Below the pieces are notes generated by a model. That model did not search any database. It saw nothing but the letters and a program-made list of their open reading frames with translations, and was not told the origin of the DNA. Positions 7,276 to 7,674 of a DNA stretch of 7,674 nt are shown here, in pieces. The position numbers were made by a program, and so were the translations under genes. This DNA comes from Gammaproteobacteria bacterium. GTDB taxonomy: Bacteria > Pseudomonadota > Gammaproteobacteria > Competibacterales > Competibacteraceae. Location of the stretch: assembly GCA_020047885.1 (NCBI GenBank), contig JAIFNF010000244.1, forward strand, positions 1 to 7,674, given 5' to 3'. The stretch's first letter is position 1. Each line of letters starts with the position of its first letter.

Positions 7276-7320
7276 GATGCTCTCTCTTAAGATTTGATCC
7301 AGCAAAACGACGCTCAGCCG

Positions 7321-7674
7321 CTAAGCACCGACCGTCTCCAGATTCAGCGCTGCCGCCAGCAAGGCCTGGGTATAGGGATGCTGAGGACGGTCAAATACTT
7401 GTTGCGCCGGACCCTCCTCGACCACCCGACCGTTCTTCATCACCAGCAGATGATGCGCCAGCGCCCGCACCACCCGCAGATCGTGGCTGATAAACAGGTA
7501 GGCCAATTGGTAACGGCGCTGCAAATTGCGCAATAAATCGACAATCTGCGCCTGCACCGATACGTCCAGAGCGCTGGTCGGTTCATCGAGAATCAGTAGG
7601 CGCGGTTGCAACGCCAGGGCGCGGGCAATGGCGATGCGCTGGCGCTGCCCCCCGGAGAATTCATGCGGATAGCG
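7321..7674 (-). CDS. Oligopeptide-type ABC transporter ATP-binding protein, C-terminal part (YejF-like)
   Basis: This is the last 117 residues of an ATPase subunit that powers uptake of peptides or related solutes; the rest lies right of the window. The ABC signature F-S-G-G-Q-R-Q-R is at visible residues 6-13, Walker B L-L-I-L-D-E-P at 26-32, the D-loop S-A-L-D at 34-37, and the switch histidine H64 in F-I-S-H-D. The tail [11 protein letters not shown] (99-109) is typical of the Opp/Dpp/nickel group, whose extra C-terminal domain includes it. The ending N-L-E-T-V-G-A reminds me of fused double-ATPase YejF proteins, but the N-terminal half would be needed to tell this from OppF, DppF or GsiA. 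The frame is open to the window edge, and the stop is TAG at 7321-7323. Confidence 0.9.
   Translation of the reverse strand, partial: RYPHEFSGGQRQRIAIARALALQPRLLILDEPTSALDVSVQAQIVDLLRNLQRRYQLAYLFISHDLRVVRALAHHLLVMKNGRVVEEGPAQQVFDRPQHPYTQALLAAALNLETVGA

Overview
The window looks like chromosomal DNA of a denitrifying (nitric-oxide-reducing) proteobacterium, most likely a gammaproteobacterium. The evidence is a GC-rich coding background, a complete cytochrome c-dependent nitric oxide reductase (cNOR) gene set, an E. coli-like RNase HI, and a dispersed-type repeat built on ACACGGATAA units. A Competibacter-like sludge organism would fit, but that is a guess from gene style, not from a search.

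Layout, following the minus strand from right to left: the 3' end of an oligopeptide-type ABC transporter ATPase (7321 to the window edge); rnhA for RNase HI (stop at 6802); a 205-bp control region with a well-formed FNR/DNR-type box; norC (6171-6596) and norB (4725-6137), the two catalytic subunits; a 259-bp gap holding a terminator-like hairpin and a 76-bp hairpin repeat; norQ (3686-4465), an AAA+ ATPase; a membrane 4Fe-4S protein of the CcoG/NosR/NapH type (2699-3679); and norD (231-2066), a von Willebrand A-domain protein. Between the iron-sulfur gene and norD, on the opposite strand, sits a two-gene toxin-antitoxin cassette (2175-2674) with a YoeB/Txe-type toxin. Downstream of norD is a possible 31-residue ORF and a sigma70-like promoter firing out of the left edge.

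NorC takes electrons from periplasmic donors and passes them to NorB, which reduces NO to N2O at a heme b3/FeB centre. NorQ and NorD form an ATPase/vWA pair thought to activate NorB, probably by inserting FeB. The iron-sulfur membrane protein probably has a redox or metal-maturation role, but this is not shown. An FNR-type box centred exactly 41.5 bp upstream of a position that a -10-like hexamer independently predicts as the start site suggests that norCB is switched on by low oxygen and/or NO. The terminator-like hairpin after norB and the TA cassette before norD suggest that norCB, norQ plus the iron-sulfur gene, and norD are not one simple co-transcribed block.

Most of the window is ordinary denitrification machinery. 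The parts worth a second look are the TA cassette inside the nor cluster, its antitoxin with an unusual N-terminal half, the norC control region, the short CcoG-like protein, and the norB-norQ repeat region.
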